Below are positions 9,789 to 18,662 of a stretch of DNA of 64,000 nucleotides, in pieces; within the stretch, counting starts at the first letter, position 1; the number at the start of each line of letters is the position of its first letter. Origin of the DNA: Herbaspirillum huttiense (lineage in GTDB: Bacteria > Pseudomonadota > Gammaproteobacteria > Burkholderiales > Burkholderiaceae_D); the NCBI RefSeq assembly GCF_004367745.1, contig NZ_CP037993.1:1-64000 (forward strand), read 5' to 3'. The notes beneath the pieces are model-generated. The model had not been told where the DNA came from. It saw only the letters and a list, made by a program, of their open reading frames with translations, and ran no database searches. The position numbers and the translations under genes were made by a program.

Positions 9789-12122
9789 ATGATCAAGAAG
9801 ACCACCAGCCTCGGCCTCTACATCGCCTGTGCCATGCTGGTGGCCATGAGCCTGCCGGTCGTGGTGGCGCTGACCATCCTCAACGGCACGCGCGAGCAGC
9901 AGATCAGCCAGGAAATGACCGCCCTGGTCGATGAGAAAAGCCAGACCCTGGCCCACAGCCTGGTGCTCCCGGTCTGGAGCCTCGACCAGAACGACATGAT
10001 GGCCCTGCTGCAGGGAAGCATGCTCGATACCCAGGTAGTCTCGGTGGAAGTGCGCGATCCCGAGGAGCGCGTCCTCGTGCGCAAGGAAGAACCGCTGCGC
10101 CGCGCCGGCAGCCTGCTCACGCGTACCCTGCCGCTGACCATGCAGCAGCCGGACCGCATGGTCACGCTGGGCAGCGTGCAGGTGGTGGTGTCGGACGCCC
10201 AGCTGCAGCGCAAGCTCGCCGCAGACAAGCGCTTCCAGACGCGGGTGCTGCTGGCGCAGGCAGTGGTGGCGCTGCTCATCATCGGCCTCCTGGTCTATCG
10301 CCGTATCCTCGCGCCCATCCGCAAGCTGACCGTCGCGGCCGGCCGCATCGAACGCGGGCACTTCGATACTCGTATCGCACTCACGCAAAAGGATGAGATC
10401 GGCCTCCTCGCTCACCGCATGGAAGCCATGCAGACCAGCCTCAAAACCCTCTTTGATGAGCAGGCGGCGATCCTGGGCAATATCCCGGCGGGCGTACTGT
10501 TCGTGCGCGATGGACGGATCGCCTTCGCCAATGATGCTGCGCAGTCCATGCTTGCCCTCAATGGCGCGGGACTCACCACGCTGGCCAGTGCGCAGATCTT
10601 CGAGGATGCGCAGCAGCAAAGCCTCTACATCAACCACACCCTGCTGCGCCCGCATGGAGCGACCGGCGAGATCGTGTTGCTCAAGCGTGCCGATGGCCGC
10701 AGCTTCCCGGCCGAACTGCATACCTCGCTCATCGATGGTACGGGTCAGAACGACCAGATCTGGGTCATCATCGATGTCTCCGAACGGTTGGAAGCCGAGA
10801 GCCGCATCGACCGCCTGGCCTTCTATGATCCTGTCACCGATCTGCCCAACAAGAAGCTGTTCCTCGATCGCCTGCGCCGTGGCCTGGGACGGCAGCAGGC
10901 ACACGGCCTGCCGCTGGTGGTGTTCTACATGGAAATGCATCGCGCCGACCTCTCGCACGGCTTGGTCAAGGCCGATGATGCAGACCGGCTCTTCAAGGAA
11001 TGTGCGCGACGTCTGGGGGCCTGTGTCGCCGCCGACCAGACCCTGGCGCGGCTCGATGGCGAACGCTTCGCGCTGGGATGCGATCTGCCGGTGAGCGAAC
11101 TGGCCGAAGGCATCCGCTTCTGCGAAACGCTCGCACACCGCCTCATCGCCGCACTGGCCGAACCGCACGGCACTACCGTGAGCTTCCCTTACTCTCTCAA
11201 CATCGGCATCAACATCCTGCGCGGTGACGTGCATTCGGCCGAGGAAGCGGTGATGCAGGCCAAGCTGGCCATGGTGCAGTCACTGGCTGCGGGCCGCAAT
11301 GTCTTCCGCTTCTTCGATCCGGCCATGCAGGCCCTGGCCAGCCAGCGCAGCGCGCTGGAAGTGGAATTGCGTACGGCGGTGGCGCAGCATCAGTTCGTGG
11401 TGCATTACCAGCCGCAGGTCACCTTCGAAGGCAAGGTGGTGGGAGCCGAGGCGCTGGTGCGCTGGAAGCATCCGATGAAGGGGATGGTGTCGCCGGCGCT
11501 GTTCATTCCGGTGGCCGAAGAATTGGGATTGATGGAAGAGATCGGCCACCAGGTGCTGGAAGCCATCTGCCGCGATCTCGAAGCCTGGCAGCGCGAGGGT
11601 CTGGCCAGGGAGCTGGTGGTGGCGGTCAATGTGTCGGCGCAGGAATTCAAGGTGGACCACTTCGTGGCGCGCTTCCACGAAACCATTCGCCAGCACCGCA
11701 TCAGCTCCAAGGCGGTGAAGGTGGAACTGACCGAAAGCATGATGATCGACAAAATCGATGAGGTCATCGAAAAAATGAATGACCTCAAGTCGCATGAGGT
11801 CTCGATTTCGCTCGATGATTTCGGGACCGGCTATTCGTCCCTGTCCTACCTGGGACGCTTCCCCATCGACCAGCTCAAGATCGACCAGAGCTTCGTGCGC
11901 AGGATGCAGGACGATGCGGCCACGGCCAGCATCATCCGCAGCATCATCATGCTGGGCCAGAGCCTGGGATTGTCCATCATCGCCGAAGGGGTGGAGACGA
12001 TGGAACAGCGGGACCTGCTGCATGCGCAGGGCTGCACGCTGTATCAAGGCTATTGGTACGGCCGGCCCATGCCGGGAGAACAGTTCACGGCGCTGCTGGA
12101 GGGCCGGCAGCGCGCGTCCTGA
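9789..12122 (+). CDS. Membrane PAS-GGDEF(degenerate)-EAL c-di-GMP phosphodiesterase
   Basis: A 777-residue inner-membrane signalling enzyme. It has TM1 at about 10-30, a periplasmic domain (about 35-150), TM2 at about 157-176, HAMP, a PAS-like domain (about 230-335), a GGDEF domain (about 340-500) and EAL (about 520-770). The GGDEF signature is replaced by LDGERFAL, so cyclase activity is not expected. The EAL domain looks intact: GAEALVRW, NVSAQEF, ELTESMM, DDFGTGYSSL, LKIDQSF and EGVET. It should therefore degrade c-di-GMP to pGpG. The solute-binding gene just upstream suggests ligand control from the periplasm. Confidence 0.88.
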   Translation: MIKKTTSLGLYIACAMLVAMSLPVVVALTILNGTREQQISQEMTALVDEKSQTLAHSLVLPVWSLDQNDMMALLQGSMLDTQVVSVEVRDPEERVLVRKEEPLRRAGSLLTRTLPLTMQQPDRMVTLGSVQVVVSDAQLQRKLAADKRFQTRVLLAQAVVALLIIGLLVYRRILAPIRKLTVAAGRIERGHFDTRIALTQKDEIGLLAHRMEAMQTSLKTLFDEQAAILGNIPAGVLFVRDGRIAFANDAAQSMLALNGAGLTTLASAQIFEDAQQQSLYINHTLLRPHGATGEIVLLKRADGRSFPAELHTSLIDGTGQNDQIWVIIDVSERLEAESRIDRLAFYDPVTDLPNKKLFLDRLRRGLGRQQAHGLPLVVFYMEMHRADLSHGLVKADDADRLFKECARRLGACVAADQTLARLDGERFALGCDLPVSELAEGIRFCETLAHRLIAALAEPHGTTVSFPYSLNIGINILRGDVHSAEEAVMQAKLAMVQSLAAGRNVFRFFDPAMQALASQRSALEVELRTAVAQHQFVVHYQPQVTFEGKVVGAEALVRWKHPMKGMVSPALFIPVAEELGLMEEIGHQVLEAICRDLEAWQREGLARELVVAVNVSAQEFKVDHFVARFHETIRQHRISSKAVKVELTESMMIDKIDEVIEKMNDLKSHEVSISLDDFGTGYSSLSYLGRFPIDQLKIDQSFVRRMQDDAATASIIRSIIMLGQSLGLSIIAEGVETMEQRDLLHAQGCTLYQGYWYGRPMPGEQFTALLEGRQRAS

Positions 12123-12144
12123 GCAGAGGCCCGGGCAGGTGCAA

Positions 12145-12435
12145 TCACGCGCCGCTGTAGAGCGAGGTGTCGAGGGCCTGGTCCTGGGTGCTGCTGTCGG
12201 AGACCGAAGGCTTGGTGCCGGTGTTCTGCATCGGTTCGCCCAGGCGTGCGGTTTGCAGCTCGGCGACGACATCGGCGCGCGTCTTGCTGCCCTGGAATTG
12301 CACCACCGGATAGTTGCTGCGGGCGTTCAGGTTGGCCTGATCGCGTGCGGCTTCCGTGGTCACGGTCGATTGAGCGAAGGCCGACAGGGAGAAGGCGGTG
12401 GCCAGTGCGCCGAGGACGAGGTGCGAGGTTTTCAT
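12145..12435 (-). CDS. DUF4148 small exported protein
   Basis: A 96-residue protein with a clear signal peptide (MKTSHLVLGALATAFSLSAFAQS). It has one DUF4148 block, SKTRADVVAELQTARLGE, the same motif found in three paralogues at 49920-51965. Function unknown; the family is secreted and common in Burkholderiales. It is convergent with the EAL gene (22-bp gap) and its 5' end faces the metal two-component system. A ribosome site (AAGGAATCTGATC before the ATG on the minus strand) supports the start. Confidence 0.8.
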   Translation of the reverse strand: MKTSHLVLGALATAFSLSAFAQSTVTTEAARDQANLNARSNYPVVQFQGSKTRADVVAELQTARLGEPMQNTGTKPSVSDSSTQDQALDTSLYSGA

Positions 12436-12581
12436 GATCAGATTCCTTTGAGTGCGTTTTCACAAGATCCCTGGTGCTGCACAGGATGTGCGCTGCCAGG
12501 GATGGCGCGATCGCCGTGCTTGGTTGGCGAGTCGTTGGAATGGATTCTAGGGAGGGGGTCCGTACAGAAACATTGCCCAGT

Positions 12582-12599
12582 CATTACACATTTGTAATG
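12582..12599. promoter_or_regulatory. Candidate CopR/CusR-type operator
   Basis: Perfect dyad CATTACA-CATT-TGTAATG, 7-bp arms with a 4-bp spacer, 55 bases before the response-regulator ATG. The TTACA-N4-TGTAA core matches the form of operators bound by CopR/CusR-type regulators, so autoregulation is likely. It could also serve the divergent DUF4148 gene. Confidence 0.6.
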
Positions 12600-12653
12600 A
12601 ATGTCGCATCCGGCTGGGTCACAATACGCGCTTGTCCGTCAGGAATTCCGATC

Positions 12654-13325
12654 ATGCACATCTTGTTGGTAGAGGACGAGCCCAAATCGGGCGAGTACCT
12701 GCGTCGCGGCCTGACCGAGTCCGGCTTCGTGGTGGACTGGGTGCAGACCGGCGTGGACGGCCTGCACAATGCGCGCACACTGGACTACAAGCTGATCATC
12801 CTGGACGTGATGCTGCCCGGCATGAACGGCTGGGACATCCTGCGCGAACTGCGCCGCACGCATGACACGCCGGTGCTCTTCCTCACCGCCCGCGACGAAG
12901 TCGAAGATCGCGTCAAAGGCCTGGAGCTGGGTGCCGACGATTACCTGGTCAAGCCCTTCGCCTTCACCGAACTGCTGGCGCGCGTGCGCACCCTGCTGCG
13001 GCGGGGTCCGAGCCGCGAGGCCGATCTGATCGAGTACGAGGATGTGGTGGTGGATGTGATTCGCCGCAAGGTCACGCGCGCCGGACAGCGCATCGATCTC
13101 ACCGCCAAGGAGTTCGCCCTGCTGCACATGCTGATCCGCCGTCCGGGCGAGGTGCTGTCGCGTCCGCAGATTGCCTCGCAAGTATGGGATATGAATTTCG
13201 ACAGCGATACCAACGTGGTAGACGTGGCCGTGCGCCGTCTGCGGGCCAAACTGGATGAAGGATTTGACCAGAAGTTGCTGCACACCGTGTGGGGCATGGG
13301 TTACGTGTTCGAGGTGCGGCGGTGA
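12654..13325 (+). CDS. Heavy-metal response regulator (CusR/CopR/IrlR family)
   Basis: A 223-residue OmpR-class regulator. The receiver domain has acidic residues in LLVEDE and phospho-acceptor Asp51 in [10 protein letters not shown], with Lys in LVKPFAF. The C-terminal winged helix contains the [20 protein letters not shown] segment typical of the CusR/CopR/IrlR heavy-metal subfamily. I took ATG 12654 because the receiver begins there (MHILLVEDE). It overlaps the kinase start by 4 bases (GTGA). The metal is not evident: no efflux pump or copper protein lies beside it. Confidence 0.92.
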   Translation: MHILLVEDEPKSGEYLRRGLTESGFVVDWVQTGVDGLHNARTLDYKLIILDVMLPGMNGWDILRELRRTHDTPVLFLTARDEVEDRVKGLELGADDYLVKPFAFTELLARVRTLLRRGPSREADLIEYEDVVVDVIRRKVTRAGQRIDLTAKEFALLHMLIRRPGEVLSRPQIASQVWDMNFDSDTNVVDVAVRRLRAKLDEGFDQKLLHTVWGMGYVFEVRR

Positions 13326-14737
13326 GACGTGCTACCGCGTCGATGAGCCTGCGGCTGGTGGTGCTGTTCGGATTGCTGGCGCTGGTGCTGTTCACGGCCG
13401 TTGGCAGCTATCTGTCGCACTCGCTGCACATGCAGCTGGAGGCGCGCGACGATGAAGAGCTGGCCGGCAAGTGCCGCTCCATCAATCACCTGGTCGAGCA
13501 TGCGGCGTCACTGGAGGACATCCTCGCTCGCCGCCATCTGGTACTGGACACCCTCTCCGGCCATGACCAGCTGCTGGTGCGCATCGCCCGCGCCGATGGC
13601 AGCACCCTGCTGGAAAGCCATGACCCCACGCGCACCTCGCCGGATGTGGACCTGTCCACCGTCAAGATCCGCAGCTGGGACCACATCGAAGCCTTGCGCA
13701 TGGGTGACCTGCGCGCGCGCTACATCGCCAGCATGCCGGTCACTCGCTCGGGCGAAAAGGCCATCGTGCTGGTGGTGCGTACGGCCTCGGATCGCATGCT
13801 GCTGCTGGCGGACTATCGCGCCGATGTGTGGTGGGCGGCGGCCATCGGCACCGTGCTGGCAACGCTCTTGAGTTACTTCCTCGTGCGCAGCGGCTTGCGT
13901 CCGCTGCGCATGATGGCGGCACAGACGCGCGCCATCTCGGCCAACAAGCTCGACACCCGGCTCGACCTGCAGGCCGCGCCATGCGAACTGCACGAGATCG
14001 TGCAATCCTTCAACGACATGCTGGACCGGCTGCATCGCAGCTTCCAGCAACTGAGCCAGTTCTCCGCCGATCTTGCGCATGACGTGCGCACCCCGCTCAA
14101 CAACCTGATGGTGCAGACCCAGGTGGCGCTGGGCAAGCCGCGCAGCCTGGATGAATACCAGGCCCTGCTCAGTTCCAACATCGAGGAATACGAACGCCTC
14201 TCGCGCATGATGGAAAGCATGCTGTTCCTGGCCCGCGCCGACAACGCCCACGTAGTGCTGCAGATCCAGCCGCTGGACGTGGCCGAGGAACTCAACCGCA
14301 TCGCCGACTATTTCGAGGGCATCGCCGAAGAGGCGCAGGTGCGCATTGCGGTGGCCGGCAGCGGCATCCTGCACGCCGATGCCACCCTGCTGCGCCGTGC
14401 GGTGGGTAACCTGGTCGCCAATGCCATCCGCTATACGCCGCCGCAGGGCATCATCAGCCTGGAGGCCACCGTGGTGGCGGGCGCGACCCTGATCGGGGTG
14501 GCCAACCCCGGGCCGGGGATCCCGCCGGATCAGATCGAACGCATCTTCGACCGTTTCTACCGCGCCGATCCATCGCGCAGCAGCGCCAGCGGTTCCAGTG
14601 GCTTGGGCCTGGCCATCGTGCGGACCATCATGGCGCTGCACGGCGGACAAGCCAGCGCAAGCAGCGAACCGGGACGACGTACCGTGTTCACGTTGCGCTT
14701 CCCCGAAGCTGCGGTAAACGTGCCGGACAAAGCGTGA
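13322..14737 (+). CDS. Heavy-metal sensor histidine kinase
   Basis: A 471-residue inner-membrane kinase paired with the upstream regulator. TM1 is at about 10-33, a periplasmic sensor spans about 35-170, TM2 is at about 172-198, then HAMP, a HisKA box [13 protein letters not shown] with His253, and HATPase motifs ([31 protein letters not shown]). This is the CusS/IrlS layout. The GTG at 13322 overlaps the regulator stop as GTGA; ATG 13343 is an alternative. After the stop there are 158 bases without a gene. Confidence 0.9.
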   Translation: MRRATASMSLRLVVLFGLLALVLFTAVGSYLSHSLHMQLEARDDEELAGKCRSINHLVEHAASLEDILARRHLVLDTLSGHDQLLVRIARADGSTLLESHDPTRTSPDVDLSTVKIRSWDHIEALRMGDLRARYIASMPVTRSGEKAIVLVVRTASDRMLLLADYRADVWWAAAIGTVLATLLSYFLVRSGLRPLRMMAAQTRAISANKLDTRLDLQAAPCELHEIVQSFNDMLDRLHRSFQQLSQFSADLAHDVRTPLNNLMVQTQVALGKPRSLDEYQALLSSNIEEYERLSRMMESMLFLARADNAHVVLQIQPLDVAEELNRIADYFEGIAEEAQVRIAVAGSGILHADATLLRRAVGNLVANAIRYTPPQGIISLEATVVAGATLIGVANPGPGIPPDQIERIFDRFYRADPSRSSASGSSGLGLAIVRTIMALHGGQASASSEPGRRTVFTLRFPEAAVNVPDKA

Positions 14738-14895
14738 CACAGGTGGCGAACAGCGCGCGTGCACTGTACCGGGAAACGTGCAGAAAAACGAACAACAAAC
14801 CTTGCAAGAAGACGGTCAACAAGAGTCGAAAAGCGCAGCAGAAAGCAAACATGGTGCGCACGCGCCATGCAGCTTCAAGCCGGGATGCCGGGGGT

Positions 14896-15156
14896 TCAGC
14901 GAGAATCCTCACTGGGCAGCGAAAGCAGGCTGGTCCGCATGAGATCGGGCAATTCCATCTCCAGCGCGAGGGCCAGGGCCTCCATGTTGTCGACGGAAAT
15001 ATTCCTTTCCCCGCGCTCGACTTCGCTCAGGTAGGTGCGACTGATGTCAGCGCGGAAGGCCAGCTCTTCTTGTGACATCTCTTTAAGCCGGCGCACCCTG
15101 CGGACGTTCTGTCCGAAGATGACGCGGGCGCTCTGTGGAGTCTCTGATTTTTTCAT
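14896..15156 (-). CDS. XRE-family transcriptional regulator
   Basis: An 86-residue protein that is little more than one Cro/C1-type helix-turn-helix (SQEELAFRADISRTYLSEVERGERNIS). Such short regulators usually bind as dimers. ATG 15156 (MKKSETPQ) is chosen because the open frame upstream has no homology-like content. Three TCGAAATT copies lie in the gap to the DUF445 gene and could be its operator. Target unknown. Confidence 0.85.
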   Translation of the reverse strand: MKKSETPQSARVIFGQNVRRVRRLKEMSQEELAFRADISRTYLSEVERGERNISVDNMEALALALEMELPDLMRTSLLSLPSEDSR

Positions 15157-15263
15157 GAGCGCAAGGATCAATGCGGCTAGGGGTGACGGTCGATTAGCTA
15201 CAATTACAAACGCACAAACTATCGGTGACAATCACTTATACCCTTGAATGTCTTGGTGAATAA

Positions 15264-15337
15264 TCGAAATTTATCGAGATTCCGACCCTAGTTTCAGCGC
15301 GTATTTTTCGAAATTGTTCTAGTGGCTATTCGAAATT
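15264..15337. repeat. Three TCGAAATT repeats
   Basis: Direct copies of TCGAAATT at 15264-15271, 15308-15315 and 15330-15337. The starts are 44 and 22 bp apart, that is about four and two helical turns, so the sites lie on one DNA face. They sit in the AT-rich gap between the divergent XRE gene and the DUF445 gene. Possible operator cluster for the XRE protein (inference). Confidence 0.45.
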
Positions 15338-15414
15338 TTTCAGAACTTCCCGCCTTGTTTTGACTCCTCGTCTCATGCTGCGAGCATGCCGCCGGAAATT
15401 TCTCACTCTCTGCC

Positions 15415-16692
15415 ATGGATAAACAACAAGCCTTGCGCCGTACCAAGCGTCTAGCCCTGGGTTGTCTGCTGGGCTCGGCTGCGCTGTTCGTGGCTGCCTC
15501 GCTGGCAGCGCCCTCCACCTGGAGCGCGTTGCTGCGTGCCATGGCCGAGGCCGCCATGGTGGGCGCACTGGCCGACTGGTTTGCGGTCACGGCCCTGTTT
15601 CGCCGGATTCCGCTGCCGCTGCTGGCACGCCATACCGCCATCATCCCGCGCAACAAGGATCGCATCGCCGACAACCTCGCCGTCTTCGTGGAAGAGAAAT
15701 TCCTGAGTCCGCAGTCGCTGGCCGGACTGGTGCGCCGCCATGATCCGGCGCAGCGACTCTCGGCCTGGATGGCTGCGCCCGAGAATGCCGCGCGCCTGGG
15801 CGGCTACATGGCGCAGGCGGTCGGTGGCGTGCTCACGCTCACCGATGACCGCCGCATCCAGGCCTTTGTACGGGAAGCTCTGCAGACCGCGCTGGGCAAG
15901 CTGGACCTGTCGCGCTCGCTGGCCAGCATTCTGGATACGCTGACGCTGGATGGCCGTCACCAGCAGCTGCTGGACCGCGCCATCGTGGCCCTGGCCGAGC
16001 TGCTCAACCGCGAACAGACGCGTGCGTTCATCGCCGAGCGCATGGTGGAATGGCTGCAGCGCGAATATCCCAAGATCGAAAAATTGCTGCCCTCGAACTG
16101 GATCGGCGAGAAGTCCGCCGATACCCTCGCCGACATTCTGGACAAGCTGCTCACCGGCATCGCCGAGGATCCGCAGCACTCGCTGCGCCAGGCCTTTGAT
16201 CGCCAGCTGGCCGGCTTCGTGACGCGCCTGAAGGAAGACCCGGCCCTGCGCGAGCGGGCAGAGGAGATCAAGCGCGAGATCTTGCAGGGCGAGGCCGTCA
16301 ACGCTTATGTGGGTAGCCTGTGGGACAGCCTGCGCCAGTGGCTGCGGCAAGACCTGGCGCGTCCCGATTCGGCCCTGCACGCCCAGGCCAGCGCGGCCAC
16401 GCAGTGGATCGGGCGCGCCCTGCAGGAAGATGCCGAACTGCGCGCCTCGCTCAACGCCCATCTGGAACAGGCCATCGCCAGCCTCAGTCCGGATGTGGCC
16501 CAGCTGCTCACGCGCCACATCAGCGACACCATCAAGCAGTGGGACACGGCCGAGCTGTCACGCCAGATCGAACTCAACATCGGCCGCGACCTGCAGTACA
16601 TCCGCATCAACGGCACGCTGGTCGGGGGACTGATCGGCGCGCTGCTGTTCGGCTTGTCGTGGCTAATGCAGTGGCTGGTGCACGGGGCCTGA
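15415..16692 (+). CDS. DUF445 family membrane protein
   Basis: A 425-residue protein of the DUF445 (YjiN-like) family. An N-terminal hydrophobic segment at about 13-32 leads into the conserved MAEAAMVGALADWFAVTALFRRIP block. A long helical middle (about 75-390) follows, and a final TM segment lies at about 398-420. No biochemical role is established for the family. The ATG at 15415 lacks a strong ribosome site. It converges with the acyl-CoA synthetase gene, with only 6 bases between the stops. Confidence 0.85.
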   Translation: MDKQQALRRTKRLALGCLLGSAALFVAASLAAPSTWSALLRAMAEAAMVGALADWFAVTALFRRIPLPLLARHTAIIPRNKDRIADNLAVFVEEKFLSPQSLAGLVRRHDPAQRLSAWMAAPENAARLGGYMAQAVGGVLTLTDDRRIQAFVREALQTALGKLDLSRSLASILDTLTLDGRHQQLLDRAIVALAELLNREQTRAFIAERMVEWLQREYPKIEKLLPSNWIGEKSADTLADILDKLLTGIAEDPQHSLRQAFDRQLAGFVTRLKEDPALRERAEEIKREILQGEAVNAYVGSLWDSLRQWLRQDLARPDSALHAQASAATQWIGRALQEDAELRASLNAHLEQAIASLSPDVAQLLTRHISDTIKQWDTAELSRQIELNIGRDLQYIRINGTLVGGLIGALLFGLSWLMQWLVHGA

Positions 16693-16698
16693 GCGGCC

Positions 16699-18357
16699 TC
16701 AGGAGGATTGCTCGGCACGCTCCTTCAAGGCCTTGCGCATGATCTTCCCGGTGGCCGTGGTCGGCAGCGCGTCGACAAAGGCAATTTCGCGCGGATATTC
16801 ATGCGCCGCCAGCTGTGAACGGACGTGCTGCTGCAGGGCCGCCACCAGTGCGGCGTCCGGGGCATGTCCTTCCTGCAGCACGACAAAAGCCTTCACTACC
16901 TCCGTACGCAGGGCATCTTTCACGCCGACCACGGCCGCGATCCGCACTGCCGGATGGCGCATCAGGCATTCCTCGATCGGAGCGGGGCCGATGCGATAGC
17001 CGGCACTGGTGATGACGTCATCATTGCGGCCCAGGTAGCGGATGTAGCCGGCTTCGTCCATGTTGCCCAGGTCTCCCGTGAGCAGGAAATCGCCGGCGAA
17101 TTTTTCGCGCGTCGCTTCATCATTGCGCCAGTAGTGCAGGAACATCACCGGATCCGGTGCACGGATGGCGATATTGCCGACTTCGCCGCGCGGCAGGACG
17201 GCACCCTCTTCATCGACGATCTGCACATCGTGCCCCGGCACCGCGCGTCCCATGCTGCCCGAGGCACTGGGGTAGAGCCGCGAGGAGGACGATACGACGA
17301 GGTTGCATTCGGTCTGGCCGTAGAACTCGTTGATGGTCACGCCCAGCGCGCTGCGGCCCCAGGCGATCAGGTCATCGCCCAGCGTCTCACCACCGCTGGC
17401 CACGCTGCGCAGCGCAAAATCCCATTGCGCACGGGGATCCGGCGTACCGCGCAGCATCTTCAACGCCGTCGGCGGGAAGAACACGTTGCGGATGCCATGC
17501 CGCGCCAGCAATCCGAAGACGGCGGGCGCATCGAATTTTTCCAGACGGCGCGCTACCACCGCCACGCCGTGATACAGCGACGGCAGCAGCACATCCAGCA
17601 GGCCGCCGATCCAGGCCCAGTCGGCGGGCGTCCAGAAGCGGTCACCGGGCTGCGGGAAACTGTCGTGCGAGACTTCCACGCCCGGCAGATGGCCCAGCAG
17701 GACGCGCTGTGCATGCAGTGCACCCTTGGCCTTGCCGGTGGTGCCGGAGGTATAGATGATCATGGCCGGATCATCGGCCAGCGTCGTGACCGGTTCGAAC
17801 GTGGGCGAGGCCGCATGCAGGCGGTCCCAGAAATCGGTAGTCTGCGGCAGCACGATGTCGGACTGCTCCACGCAGAACACCACTTTCAGTGCCGGCAGTT
17901 CTCCGGCGAGATGGACCTTGTCCATGCCCGATGCGTCGGTGACCAGGGCGGCGGCTTCGCTGTTGTCGAGACGATAGGCGATCGCGTCCGGGCCGAACAG
18001 GTAGAACAGCGGCACCGTCACTGCGCCCAGCTTGTAGGCGGCGATGTGAGTGATGACGGTCTCGATGCGCTGCGAGAGGTAGATCCCGATGCGGTCGCCG
18101 CGCCGGATGCCGGCCTCGCTCAGCACGTTGGCGAACTGGTCGCTCAGGATCTTGAGCTGGTCGAAACTCCAGGTGGTGACCTTGCCATCGCCGTCCTCGG
18201 CAATGATGGCGGGACGCCCGCTGCCATCCGCCCAGCGGTCGCAGGCGGCGTGGGCGATGTTGAAGACCTCGGGGATCTGCCAGTCGTAGGCAGCGGTGGT
18301 ATCGGCACGGTAGTGGGCCGGGGTGATCACGGGGCGTGGCGCGATGTCTGGGGGCAC
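16699..18357 (-). CDS. AMP-binding acyl-CoA synthetase (acetyl-CoA synthetase-like)
   Basis: A 552-residue ANL-superfamily ligase that forms an acyl-CoA from a carboxylate, ATP and CoA. It shows the P-loop IIYTSGTTGKAKGALH, the A5 motif NEFYGQTECN, the A7 motif LLTGDLGNMDEAGYIRYLGR, NDDVITSAGYRIGPAPIEE, and the catalytic lysine in TTATGKIMRK near the C-terminus. The substrate is unknown; the layout is closest to short- or medium-chain synthetases. It starts at GTG 18357, supported by a CAGGAG ribosome site 7 bases upstream. Confidence 0.87.
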   Translation of the reverse strand: MPPDIAPRPVITPAHYRADTTAAYDWQIPEVFNIAHAACDRWADGSGRPAIIAEDGDGKVTTWSFDQLKILSDQFANVLSEAGIRRGDRIGIYLSQRIETVITHIAAYKLGAVTVPLFYLFGPDAIAYRLDNSEAAALVTDASGMDKVHLAGELPALKVVFCVEQSDIVLPQTTDFWDRLHAASPTFEPVTTLADDPAMIIYTSGTTGKAKGALHAQRVLLGHLPGVEVSHDSFPQPGDRFWTPADWAWIGGLLDVLLPSLYHGVAVVARRLEKFDAPAVFGLLARHGIRNVFFPPTALKMLRGTPDPRAQWDFALRSVASGGETLGDDLIAWGRSALGVTINEFYGQTECNLVVSSSSRLYPSASGSMGRAVPGHDVQIVDEEGAVLPRGEVGNIAIRAPDPVMFLHYWRNDEATREKFAGDFLLTGDLGNMDEAGYIRYLGRNDDVITSAGYRIGPAPIEECLMRHPAVRIAAVVGVKDALRTEVVKAFVVLQEGHAPDAALVAALQQHVRSQLAAHEYPREIAFVDALPTTATGKIMRKALKERAEQSS

Positions 18358-18662
18358 GTCTTGTCTCCTGTCGGGTGGCTGTGGGCCAGGCCTGCATGGG
18401 GCCGGGCTCCGGATGGCCGGTCATGCCGGCACGCCGCCTATCATAGCGCCCCCGGGGCGGATCAGCATGGCACAACAAAATGACAGTCGCGCAATGCGAC
18501 TGGTCGAACTCTGACGAGTTTGCCTGGCAACCTCGGCCACTTCCTGCAAGCGTGCGCAGCCCTCCTCTAGGATGGCTCTCCTCTCGCCTTCTGCCGTTTG
18601 ATGCCGGCATCACCCTGGTTCCGGGATGCCGCGCGGATGGCATTTCCAGCAAGGATGTCCGC

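Noticed and set aside
9789..12122. Diguanylate cyclase activity for the GGDEF/EAL protein.
   Set aside because: The GGDEF site reads LDGER, so synthesis of c-di-GMP is not expected; the EAL residues are intact.
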